Shown: in pieces, positions 11,265 to 21,891 of the stretch
Position numbering within the stretch: position 1 is the stretch's first letter
Layout: each line of letters begins with the position of its first letter
From: Phanerochaete sordida
Lineage: Eukaryota; Basidiomycota; Agaricomycetes; Polyporales; Phanerochaetaceae
Assembly: GCA_019973155.2 (NCBI GenBank)
Contig: BPQB01000021.1
Coordinates: 410,429 to 474,428, forward strand
Direction: 5' to 3'
DNA length: 64,000 nt
Program-made: the position numbers and the translations under genes
Notes under the pieces: model-generated
Database searches by the model: none
Seen by the model: only the letters and a program-made list of their open reading frames with translations
What the model was told of the DNA's origin: nothing

Positions 11265-13887
11265 ATGCCCGCCGAAATACCCGAGGTGGGCGTCGTGCAG
11301 CCTCGCTTGATGTTCGGCTCACCAGAGGCGTTGGCACAGCATGCCCAGATCCTCGTCGTCGGTGGTGGACCGGGCGGCAGCTACACCGCCGCGGCGTTGG
11401 CTCGCGAGGGGTTTAACGTTGTTTTATTGGACATGTCCAAGTTCCCCAGGCAAGTCGCTGTACTATTCGTTCGCCTCGCGCTTCTCCTTCTCTGTCTATC
11501 GCACGACGCGTGGTCCGTTCGTCCACTCGGACTTATCTCCCTTGCCCGCCTCCAGATACCACATCGGCGAATCCCTCCTGCCTTCCGTGCGCCACTACCT
11601 CCGCTTCATCGACGCCGAAGAAAAGGTCGCCGCGCATGGCTTTGCACGAAAGGTCGGTGTCCCCCTCCGTCGTACGCGCGGCGCGCTGACGCGTCGAGCG
11701 CCGCCAGCCCGGCTCTGCCATCAAGTTCAACCAGTATATGCGCGAAGGATGTGAGCGGCGCCCAGTCCCGCCGGTCGCCCGACGCTGACAGCACCTGGAA
11801 CAGACACCGACTTTGTCGCGCTCGGCGCCGAGAACAGCTCGTGGAACGTCGCCCGCTCCGAGTTCGACGCGCTCCTTCTCGAGCACGCGCAGTCGTGCGG
11901 CGCGCAGGTGTTCACCGAGACGCGCGTCGAGACCCTCCAGTTCGCGCCGCCGACGCCGACACCGACGCGCAGCGCCTCGTTCTCCGCGTCTTCGTCCCGC
12001 AGCACGTCCCGCAGCCGCTCAGACTCGACGGAGCGCATCGTCGACTTCGGCACCCTCGGCAGGCCCGTGAAGGCGTCGTACAGCAGGACGGACGGGACGA
12101 GCGGCGAGATCGCGTTTGATTATCTCGTCGACGCTAGCGGGCGGTATGGCCTGCTGAGTACCAAGTGCGGCTCCCCAGCGCCTTTGGCTCAGCCAGCCTG
12201 CTGATTGCCTTTCTCGCCCCCGCAGATATCTCAAGAACCGCACGTACAACCAGTCGCTCAAGAACGTCGCCGTGTGGGGCTACTGGCGGGGCACCGGGAT
12301 GTACGGGAAGGGCACCGACCGCGAGAACGCGCCGTACTTCGAGGCGCTCAGCGGTGCGTCCCGCGTCTTCTCTCCGCAGCCCGCGTGCTCACTCGCTGTA
12401 TGCGCGCAGACGAGTCCGGCTGGGCGTGGTTCATCCCGCTGCACAACGGCCTGACGTCCGTCGGCGTCGTGATGGAGCAGAAGCAGCACGGCGTGCGCTC
12501 GCGCGCGGTCTCGTCCGCGACGTTCGCGCCGCTGCCCGCGTCGTACGCCGAGCCCGCGCCGCCGCGCTCGCGCTCCGCGCCGACGGGCGCGCGCGCGCAC
12601 GCGACGCTCGCGGACCGCTACCTCACCTTCCTGCACCTCGCGCCCGGCGTGCAGGCGCTCATAGGCGACGCCGCGACGCTCGAGCGCGTCGAGGACGAGC
12701 ACGGCGAGGCGCCGGCTGCGCGGAGCGCGAGCGACTTCAGCTACTCGGCGGACGCGTATGGCGGCGTGGGCTGGCGGCTCGTCGGCGATGCGGGCGGTGC
12801 GTGCGTTTTGTGTTTCCGGCGCGGCGCGTGCTGACTGGGCCGCAGCGTTCATCGACCCGTTCTTCTCGTCGGGCGTGCACCTCGCCATGACGGGCGCGGT
12901 CTCTGCCGCGGCGACGATCGCGGCGAGCATACGCGGGGACTGTCCGGAGGGCGAGGCCGCGGCGTGGCATAGCCAGCGCGTCGCGATATCGTATACCAGG
13001 TGCGTGCGGCGCTTGTGTGCGTGGAATGAGCTGACGGGGGTGTGCAGGTTCCTCGTCGTCGTGCTCAGCGCATACAAGCAGATCCGGGCGCAGAGCACGC
13101 ATGTTCTGGCCGACATCGACGAAGACAACTTTGACAAGGCTTTTGCGTACTTCCGGCCTGGTACGCTGCCGTCGTTTCGCGCACCGCTGGTCGCTTACCC
13201 GCTGTGCCAGTGATCCAAGGCGGGGCAGAGATGGGCACGCGCCTGTCGGAGGACGAGGTGCAGCGCGCCCTGGACTTCTGCGTGCAGCTCTTCAGCCCCA
13301 CCACGCCGGAGCAGCACGAGTCCGTGCGGCGGAAGCTGCACGAGGCGATGCTCAGCGAGGAGGACGAAGACGCGCACGGCGGCGACGCGCGCGAACGACT
13401 CGCGTCGGGCGACTCGCAGGCCTCACAGGCGAGCCGGAGCTTTGCAGAGCGCCTGCTGGACGTGCGCGCGCCGATCGTCGACCCGGGCGCGCTGACGCGT
13501 CTGCTGCGCTCGAAGCTGTCGCTCTTCCGGCGGAACTCGAGCGCGTCGATCACGTCGGTGGCGTCGGTGTGCTCGACGGCGTCGGCGCTGTCGCTGCGGT
13601 GCGCGTCGCTGCCGGCGTCGCCCGCGACGGGGCCGAGCTCGCCGGTGTCGGACGTGTTCAGCATCGGGCCGCGCTCGGCGAGCAGCGCGAGCGACGCGGA
13701 GGACGGCGACGAGGACGAGCGCGAGGTGCGCATGGTGCTCGACAAGGTCAACGCGCGCCGCGTCATCCACGCCGAGCACGGCGGGGGGCTCAACAGCCTC
13801 GAGCAGGAGGCGCTCGCCGGGCGCGTCATGCGGCTCGTGCGCGGGCGGCTGGGGCTCGCGCCGGCGGGTGCGCCCGCGGGCGCGTGA
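11265..13887 (+). CDS. Flavin-dependent halogenase (tryptophan-halogenase-like)
   Basis: An FADH2-dependent halogenase, the kind that chlorinates or brominates aromatic or phenolic natural products. The N-terminus has the Rossmann motif [21 protein letters not shown], then [15 protein letters not shown]. Further exons give [38 protein letters not shown] and the diagnostic W-x-W-x-I-P motif as [18 protein letters not shown]. The late block [17 protein letters not shown] is also typical. About 200 further residues follow from 13204, rich in Ser and acidic residues ([23 protein letters not shown]). At least six introns are present; the first uses a GC donor (CAG|GCAAGT near 11452), which the frame demands. 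Related basidiomycete enzymes act on free or carrier-bound aromatic substrates; the substrate here cannot be told. No biosynthetic core enzyme lies nearby. Confidence 0.9.
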
Positions 13888-14481
13888 AGGGGCGGTGCAC
13901 AGGAATTTGCATGGACGGAAGGGTTATGGTCGCGGCCACAGGTTATTTATTTCGCATACACGCTCGGGACGCGTCCGCGGCGCTGCTCCCACCTCTTGCT
14001 TCTCGCGCGCTGCACGCATGGATGTACCACTAGATTATGAGATGAGATTACCGATGTAGCATATCGCTCGCCCTAGCCGTGGCCCGCCGTCTGCGCGACA
14101 CCAAGACCGGGCGACCCAGCACGACACCTGCCGTTCTGGGCGAGTGGTGCGCACAGGCGCCCGAGGAGCGGACGCCGCCGGGAATATCGATTTTTCTTTG
14201 ATTTTTCCCACGAATTTCCACTCCACGCTGTCCTCTTCCAACTCTGCCCCGTCCAGTCCAGCCGTATGGTTTCTCCGGTGGCGACGTGGGACGTGCTGAC
14301 GCCAGCGCGAAAAAAATGGCGGCGCCACGAGCCGGGCGACGCACCGCCGCGCGTGAGCTGTTCAGGCCGGCCGCGGAGCGCAGGGTGCAGCGCGCGCCCG
14401 CGAGGACCGGGCCCGGGGTGGGCTTTTCATTGGGCGGCGCGGCCTTGCGCGGGTGAACGGCTCCCGTGGGCCGTGGGCGAG

Positions 14482-14540
14482 GATTTTCAGGGATTTTCGA
14501 GGATTTGCTTGATTTTCGTGGATTTGCAGGGATTTTCGGG
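14482..14540 (+). repeat. Six tandem, 10-bp-phased GATTTKC motifs
   Basis: Units beginning at 14482, 14492, 14502, 14511, 14521 and 14531 read GATTTTC, GATTTTC, GATTTGC, GATTTTC, GATTTGC and GATTTTC, spaced 10, 10, 9, 10 and 10 bp. This is one helical turn per unit, lying about 1.2 kb upstream of expansin-like copy 2. Confidence 0.7.
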
Positions 14541-15546
14541 GTGAGGCACCGCCCGCGCTGTGCGTGTTGTGTTGTGCCAGAGGTGCGCCGTGCTCGCCGC
14601 GCTCGCCGGGCGTGCCTGGCCCGCAGAAGGACGGCCGACGGGGTGCAGAACGGTGCGTCTGCAGATGGTATTGAGGGCGGTTTTCGGTGACCAGGCGGGT
14701 GCGCCCCCGATTTGCAGCGCGAGTCTGGGCCGGACGTGCGGGCCTTTGTCTGCGTTTTGTTCGTACGCGGTGCGTGCCCCTCGCGACGGCGTGCGCCACG
14801 ACGTCGCCGCCGGCGTGTCCATGGCGACGGCGACAATGCGCGTACATAAAGGCGGGCGGGCGTGCGTGGGCCGCCCCCGGCGGTGCGCTGCGCCTGGGCC
14901 CCGTGTCTCTGGACTTGGCGGTCTGCGCGCTGCTCATGTGCTTTTTGAGGCCCGCGCGCCCTCCGCGTCATGCGTTCAATATCGTTCAGACTTGTCCTCT
15001 CCTGGACGTGCAGCCCTGGTATTTGCTCTCCTTTGGTCTTGCTGTCTCAGGCTGCTTTCGCTGCTCCTTTGGGCGCGGCACCCTCCAGGAACGCGGCGAG
15101 ATTGCTCACGATTTGCTCGGTGACCGACAGAGTCTCAGAACTATCGACCCCCGATTTCCGGCCCGCCCGGACGTTCCGTCGCGCGGTGGTCGACAAGACG
15201 AAGTCCACAACCACAATAGCCTGCTGCACGGCTCTTGCCTGGCGCGGTTTTGTGCCCGCTGCTGCGTGCGCTGGGCTGTCGATTGCAGTGGAGCGTCGAT
15301 CCAGCGTCGATCCGGATTGGCAGGGGCCACAGTTTGGGCCCGAGCGGGCGACCTCGACGCTTTTTTGTCGCGTGAAACTTGGCGACAAAATAATCAGGGG
15401 TGCGTGGTCATTTTGCGCTGAATTTGACGAGGCCCGATCGCACCGATCAAATTGCGCTTTTTCATGCGGGCGGCGGGCGCGCGCCTCGCCCGCCCAGCAG
15501 CCCTTGTGGCGCACCGCGCGCGTTTGGCGCGCGTGCCCCGCCCGCG

Positions 15547-15554
15547 TATAAAAG
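15547..15554 (+). promoter_or_regulatory. TATA box of expansin-like copy 2
   Basis: TATAAAAG 147 bp upstream of the ATG at 15694, a spacing shared with copy 1, followed by a CT-rich leader typical of strong fungal promoters. Confidence 0.65.
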
Positions 15555-15693
15555 CGGCGCGGGGACGGCGGGGAGGGCCGCACGTTCCAGCAGCGTTCAC
15601 ACTCACTCCTTCCCTGCCCCCGGTCGCCCAGAGCCTTCTCTCGTCGCTCTCTTTCGCCCCCTCTTCGCAGCACACCGCCCCCACTCGTTCACC

Positions 15694-16215
15694 ATGTTCG
15701 CCAAGCTCTTCGCCCTCGCCACCATGGCCCTCGCGGCCTCTGCTGCGACCCTCCCCGAGAAGCGCTCTGCGGCCATCGCCGGCACGCACAGCGGTGACGG
15801 TGAGCTGCCCTGCCCTCTCCGTGCCCAGACACAGTGCTGACTCTGCGTTCCTCAGGCACCTTCTACGCCACCGGCCTCGGCGCGTGCGGCATCGTCAACA
15901 GCGACGCGGACTACATCGCCGCGGCGTCGCACATACTGTACGACTCCTTCCCAGGCTACGCCGGCGGCAACCCGAACAACAACCCGATCTGCCGCAAGCC
16001 CGTCACCGCGACCTGTGAGTAGCCCGCGCCGCGCGCCGCACGTGCCGCCGCTGACCCCCCGCCCCGCAGACAACGGCAAGTCCGTGAAGGTCCTCATCAC
16101 CGACCGTTGCGAGGCCTGCGCCGAGTGGGACCTCGACTTCTCGCCCGCCGCGTTCCAGCAGCTCGCGGACGAGAGCGTCGGCCGCCTCCACGGCGTCACC
16201 TGGTCCTTCGACTGA
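15694..16215 (+). CDS. Expansin-like (RlpA/DPBB) small secreted protein, copy 2
   Basis: Paralogue of the gene at 6439-6961, on the opposite strand. The signal peptide MFAKLFALATMALAASAAT and Kex2-like LPEKR differ from copy 1 at only a few positions. The mature protein reads THSGDGTFYATGLGACG, SHILYDSFPGYAGGNPNNNP, ITDRCEACAEWDLDFSP and GRLHGVTWSFD. Both introns are at the same positions: GDG|TFY (after GACG, GTGAGC donor, about 15801-15855) and after VTAT (GTGAGT donor, about 16015-16069). The fold is the double-psi beta-barrel of RlpA/expansin-like proteins; the mature part has four Cys. The strong TATA box and CT-rich leader suggest high expression. The two genes are transcribed away from each other, with the cupin and halogenase genes between. 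Confidence 0.9.
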
Positions 16216-16808
16216 GCGGCGCGCCCGCACGTCCCCTCGCCTTCTGCCTCCGACGACTCCTCGACGCCCGTGGCGTCCCCGCGCTCGGCCTGTGGCCGGC
16301 GCGCGGGCGAGGAGGATCCAGACCGCGACGACTCCCATCTCTACCCCACTTTCGCTTTTCACGTCTCTCGCTTTGACTCTGCCCCCTCTGTATAATGCGC
16401 GGCTCCGGATGGCTCGCGCGGCTGTAGCGTATAATCCCGGCTTGTTGTATCCCTAGACTCGGTTCGGTGCTGTTGTAGGTTTTAGACGGATTCGCTGTTT
16501 GTATTCCAGCTGTGCTCAACGACGGCAATCCCATGCTTTGTTGACTGGTATATCTTGCGTGGTGTGCGCTTCTTCAAAGTGTTCAAGGAGAAGTCGTAAG
16601 TGGTCACTGGTGGCTATGACTAGCCCACTCTGAGTAAAATGCCCTGATCTGATACACTACGACCGTCGCATCCCAGGAGGTACGGTTAATCGTAGTCTCG
16701 TGTGCTCCTGGTGGGGAAAGAAAATGTATTTGATGCTAATTATATTGATTACGATAGACCACCATCCCTAAATCCACACTTCCACCGTACCGCACCCTCG
16801 CACGCCCA
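16216..16808. other. 3' flanks of expansin-like copy 2 and MPH1 (convergent)
   Basis: About 590 bp between two convergent stop codons. It becomes AT-richer from 16500 to 16760, as expected for transcript ends. No gene seen. Confidence 0.5.
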
Positions 16809-19800
16809 CTACCCCAGAATCGGCGAGCTCTGCAAGTACGCTATCTCCTCATCATCAGGCACCACAAACGTCCCCATCTCATACTCATCCTCGCTATCCC
16901 GCTGCGGCGGGCTGCTCGACGGCAAGCCCGCACGCGCCGCGCGCCGCACAGGCAGCACGCCGCGGCGCACAGGCCCCCGCGCGAACACCGGCCCGCCCGC
17001 GCCGCCGGCCTGCGTGAGCAGGCTCCGCGCGTACACCGCGGCCTGGTCGTATCCCGCGGGCGCCTGCGTCGGCGCGAAGTCGCCCGCGAAGGCCGCGTCG
17101 CTGCTCCCGCCGTCGCTGAGCCCGCTGCCGTCCTCGTGCGCGCCGTCCGAGCGCTCGTCGCCCGAGTGGGCGGCCTCGACGTCGAGCCATGGGTTCGCGC
17201 GCGCGAGCGCTCGCGTGTCGGCGAAGCGCCGCCGTTTGCGTTTGGGCGCGGGGGAGGGCGGCGGGGAGGATGAGGAGAGTGCGCGAGGGCGCGGTGGGGG
17301 CGAGCCGCGGTGCAAGCGGCGTGGCGCGTCGGAGGGTGTCGCAAGGGGAGAGGAGTCGACGCGCACGCGCTTCTTCGCACGCACGGGCCCTCGCACGGCA
17401 AAGGTAGCAGGCGGCGGTCCGTCAGACGAAGGCACAGGAATGTCATCCGCTTCAACCTCGTCCTCGACTTCATGTGGTGGCTCTGGCGACGGTGCTTCCG
17501 CAAATCGAGCAGGCAAGGCCGGAGGTGGCATATTTGCTGGAGTGCTCGACGCCGCGCCCGCAGGCCTGAACTTGCTCGCAGCTGGTCGTGGCTGAGACTT
17601 GCTTTGAGACTGAGTATACGCCACGGGCTCTTCGTACGGTACCTCGATAGACATCTCCAGAGACTGACTTCGCTGCCGTACAGGCGAAGGTTCACGTTGG
17701 GCTGGCACAGGCGACGACGGCAAGACCTCGACCTCCGAGCTGTCGTCAAACGTAGCTCGTGACGGATCCTTCGAGATACGCTCCGGGGGCGGAGACGATC
17801 CGATGAACTCAATCTCCGGCTCGCTATCGTCCGCAAGCAGCCACGCCATGCTCGTATCGCCAGCCTCACCACCTCCCTCGTTGACCTCGTCTGCGTCGCC
17901 GGTGATGCTCCGAGACGACGCTGATGCGGAGGGCCCCGCGACAGGCGGAGACGAATGCAGTGGCGAACGCGACTTGCTCTTTGCCTGGGCGGCCTTGCGG
18001 ACGGACGAGACGGCGACATCGGGCGATGACCAGCGCGGCGCCTCGAACTCGGGCGACGGCGTGCGGACGACTGGGGACATGTGCGGCGACGCGAGGACAA
18101 GGGTGTCGCGCTTTGCCAGAGGGCGTGCTGGCGAGGACGACCACTCTGGTGGGGTCGTCGGCTCCGGGATGGATGTCGAGCGCGAGCTGTTGCCTTTGTG
18201 TAGAGGAGGCGTCGGTGTCCGAGGACGCGGAGGTGGTGATGGTGGCTTCTTGCGCTTGCTGTTGGTCATTTGTGAGGAAGTGCCAGCCTTATCGTTCTTG
18301 GCGGCGCCCTTCTTGGCCTTTGAAGTGGCGGCCTTCTTCAAAGTCAAACCTAGCGCAATATCCTCATCATCCGAGTCGTCCTGGCCGAGCCGTTCTAGCT
18401 GGCTCGATGTGAGCTCGTCAAATCGCGGGAGCTCCTGCGTTGCTTTCTGCTTCCCCTTTGCTTTCTTCTTTCCCCCCGTGCCCTCCTCGTCCCCTCCGGC
18501 AACCGTCTTCGAGCGCTTCAAACGTTTCGCCTTCGGTTTCTCTGCCGGCATGGACGCCGTCCGCCGAGGCCCCAGGATCCCGGCCGCAATGTCCCGGTCG
18601 TCGTCGTCGCTCTCCGCGGCATGGTCGAAGTCGACCGCCTCGAGCGCCTTCTTGCGCTTCTTCCCCTTCTGCAGGAGGGCCTTGACGCTCACGAAGCCCG
18701 TCGACGCCCCCGCAGGGATGTTGCGCATCGCGTCGTCGTTCCGTGCGCGCTTCTTCGCGGGCGGCAGCCGCTCGGCCCTGGCCTTCGCTGGGTCCACGCG
18801 CGCATACTCCTCGATCTCCATCACCATCTCGACGCACTCGGGCTTGATGTGCGCGGGCAGCAGCCGCTCGACGTCGCCGTACAGCTCTAGAGCCTCCGCA
18901 CGCAGGATGAAGCGTTGCACGTTCTTGTAGTCGTCGTCCGCTTTCTCCCAGTTGCGCTCCTCGCGCTCCTCGCTGAGCAGCACGTGGACGTAGCCGTCTT
19001 TCTTACGACCCGTCCGGCCGATACGTTGTAGCTGAGGCATAGGCTTCAATACACTATTCGTTCACAGAGGAGTGAAGTGCATATACGCACCATTCGGATG
19101 GGGGTCTTTTGAGCGTCGTAGCACGCGATCATATCGATCTCACCAATGTCAAGACCCTCTTCACCAATCGAAGTTGAGACCAGGACGTTGAACTCGCCCG
19201 CCTTGAAGCGTTTGATGATCTGTAATATTCGTTAGCAAACGAGTGCACGCTAGGGTGCCTGCACACACATCGAGCTGTTCCTTCTGCCCATAGCCTTTCT
19301 TCCCATTCTTGTCGACACCCTGTCCGATGAACGGCACCGCCCGAATCAGCGGCTTGTCCTTGTTCAGTGCTTCGGTGATGAGCTCGACACTCTGGCGGAA
19401 GGAAGTGAAGACCATGACGCGGGAATCGCTGTCCAAGTCGCCGGTGCCCCCGGCCTCGGCGTTGTCAAGGCCCTTCTGCGCGAAGTGCTCGACAAGCAGC
19501 GTCTTGAGCTTGTCCATCTTCGGATGCGGACCGAAGCCGCCGGGGCGCGCGCGCATGCGCTCGAGCTCGGCCAGCACGGCCTGCAGCTTTTCGTCCTTCG
19601 AGAAGCGGTCCGATTTCGCCTTTGTGGTCGCCTGCTTGCCCACCTCGTTCACATTGGTGGACAGCTCCTTGAGCGTGTCGTAGCACTGCTCGAGGCTACC
19701 TTCGATCTGGTGCAGTGTCAGTGCTATCGGCAAGGTCTCTGGCTCGTGCAGACGTACGAGGTAGCCCATGAGACGCGCAAGCGAACCGAGCTTTGAGAGC

Positions 19801-21589
19801 GTGCCGAATGCCCACTGCGCGTCGCGTCGCTTGGAGATTTCGTTGAGAGCCATCTGGCAGCTGAACGGATGCAAGCACAGAGGCGTCGGTTTGTGGTGCA
19901 ATATCTTCGCACTGAAGAGCTTCGTGATCATAGGCTTTGCAGTGACCTTCAGCACACACAACAGGCTATATATGATAGAACCTCACCTCCATGACGCGGC
20001 TGAGCATGTCCCTGATCTTGCCGACGTCGTCGTTCATGTGAATGACGTGCTGCCTAATGTGTTTCTTGTGCAGATACTGCACGAGGTCGAGGCTCTGTTC
20101 GTCACGAATCTCCACGTGGCTGATGTGCAGCGCGTCGACGATGGCCTGCACGGCTTCGGGCTTGCCGCCAGGCGTCGCAGTGAGCGCAAGAACTCGAAAG
20201 TGAGGGTTCTTCGCCATCATGTAGCGAATAACTTGCGCATAGGCGTAGTCGCCCGTGCCCTTGTGTGCCTCGTCTGTTGTTGCTCAGAGCGTCGCACACA
20301 GCCAGGACTAGATGTCACGCACCGACTACAAATAGGACGATATCACGAGGGTCGCAGTTGCCTTTGGTCAGGTCGTTGATCAGCGTTTGTGGCGTCATAT
20401 AAAATACACGCTTCTCTTGCCACTGTACGCTTCACTCAGCGCCACATCATATGCTTTGTAGGCATAAACTCACCGCTTTGACTCTGTAAGGCTTCGGGTT
20501 CTGACCCGTAAGCTCTACGGCATCGCTACCCGGAATACCACATGTCTTGTGGCAAGCCTCGATTTGCTGCGCCACTAGCGGCTTTGTTGGAGCAACAAAG
20601 ACAACCTTGCCTTCAGGAAACCAGGTGTAGACTTACGCCAGACATCAGAGAAGGACCAACGTGAGAGATGAGAAGGCACACACAGTTTAGCATCACAACG
20701 CCGGCGATGAACGTCTTGCCGAGACCTGTCGGCAGCGCCACCAGTGTGTTGTCAAATAGACATCGCCTTACGATGTTGAACTGGTAATCTCGTTTGGGCT
20801 GGTTAAGTGGATACAGCCACCGTCGTGCGTTGAGCAAGTCTGGCTTGAGCTTCATTTCGGGCGGCTGAGGGCGTGGGCGTAAGGACAGAGGTTGCACGAC
20901 GAGAAAATATGGCACATACTGGACTACAGGCAAGCAAGTCAGGAACAAAGCATATGAGCAGCGAAGAGTAGCACACACCCTAGCGAGATGAATGGAGCTG
21001 GGAACTGCTCAAACTCAACTTCCTCTTCCTCTCCCCAGTCGTCCTCTTCCTCGCCATCGGCAAAAGAACCGGCCTTCTCCTTCCCCTTGGCAGGCTTTGG
21101 CTTCTTCCAACCGGTCTTCGCAAACGCCGTATGGTCCCACTGTTTGGTCTTCTTGGGGTCGCCCTTGAACAGGTTGTTCGAGTTCGAGTCGGCGCGCTGG
21201 ACAGGCTGTCGCGAAGGCGGCTGGGGCTTGTTCTGAACGACACCACCAAAGAGAGTCGTCTGCACTGTCGCAGCAGACGTCGTGCGCTGGAGCCCCGACG
21301 TCACTCTGCTCGGTCCAGCGACCGGCGCAGCAGGCTTCTTCTTGTACGCCTCTTCACATATCTTGTCAATGATCTCGAGGTCCTTGTCGTCGATGTCAAA
21401 CGAGCCGTAGTCGTACGAGTCGTCTATCTCGATGACTTCGCGCTCGGGCGGCGGGGCCTTCTGTGGGGGACGGCTAGGGGCGGCAGGGGCCTTGGCCTGG
21501 GTCGCCTTGTACGCAGCTTCGACGGCGTCGACTTGTGCAAGGATGGCAGAGTCTATCTCGTCATAGAAGTATTCATCTGAGCTGCTCAT
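16809..21589 (-). CDS. MPH1: ATP-dependent DNA helicase Mph1 / Fml1 (FANCM family)
   Basis: SF2 3'-5' helicase of the FANCM/Mph1 family, which unwinds D-loops and remodels replication forks in error-free repair. The start [20 protein letters not shown] is followed by a disordered acidic N-terminus. The helicase part has [20 protein letters not shown], Walker A PTGLGKT, the DEAH box ([10 protein letters not shown], split by an intron near 20280-20330) and motif III in LALTATPGG. Next is a helical insert ([20 protein letters not shown]), then the C-terminal helicase domain with [31 protein letters not shown] and [15 protein letters not shown]. After [15 protein letters not shown] comes a very long, Ser/Pro/Lys-rich tail of some 700 residues read from one open exon, ending [14 protein letters not shown]. 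Fungal Mph1 proteins usually have long tails that bind partners. The first intron's exact donor is ambiguous. Confidence 0.93.
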
Positions 21590-21891
21590 CGTCTGCAACA
21601 GCGACGGCGAGCGCGAGAACGGTGAAGAGAAAGGGAAACGCGTCGCCAAACGCGAACCGGGTCGGATAATGTGCGCGTCTATCACGTGACTGAGCGCTCT
21701 GACAAACTTTGGGCGCTTCATCTCGTTGCACTCGCCGGGCTGCGGCTGTGTGGCGTAGTAGGCAAGCTCGTAATTTTTACGTTTCAAACGTGGCATCGCT
21801 TCGCTCGTCAGAATAGGCTTCGAACCTATACGATACAACGAAGAAGGACTACAATGTTGCCACGACTAGCGGCATCCCATTTTGCGGGGGC
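21590..21891. other. Upstream region of MPH1 and 3' flank of carboxypeptidase
   Basis: About 300 bp. No TATA box is evident, consistent with a housekeeping repair gene. Confidence 0.4.

Larger units (their letters stand above)
13888..15693. other. Intergenic region: 3' flank of halogenase, promoter of expansin-like copy 2
   Basis: About 1.8 kb, very GC-rich. It contains the GATTTKC array at 14482-14540, a further GATTTTTC pair near 14190-14215, a TATA box at 15547 and a pyrimidine-rich leader just before the ATG at 15694. Open frames of up to 300 codons on both strands are Arg/Ala/Pro-rich and not protein-like. Confidence 0.5.

Noticed and set aside
12280..14033. Long frames antisense to, or shifted within, the halogenase exons (12280-13137 minus, 13065-13829 minus, 13101-14033 plus).
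   Set aside because: Shadows of the halogenase coding exons caused by high GC3; no family motifs.
14048..14971. 307-codon minus-strand open frame upstream of expansin-like copy 2.
   Set aside because: Arg/Pro-rich, without motif or hydrophobic core, lying across the GATTTKC array and promoter.
17803..18930. 375-codon plus-strand frame opposite the MPH1 tail.
   Set aside because: Antisense shadow of the low-complexity tail; Ser/Ala-rich by complementarity.
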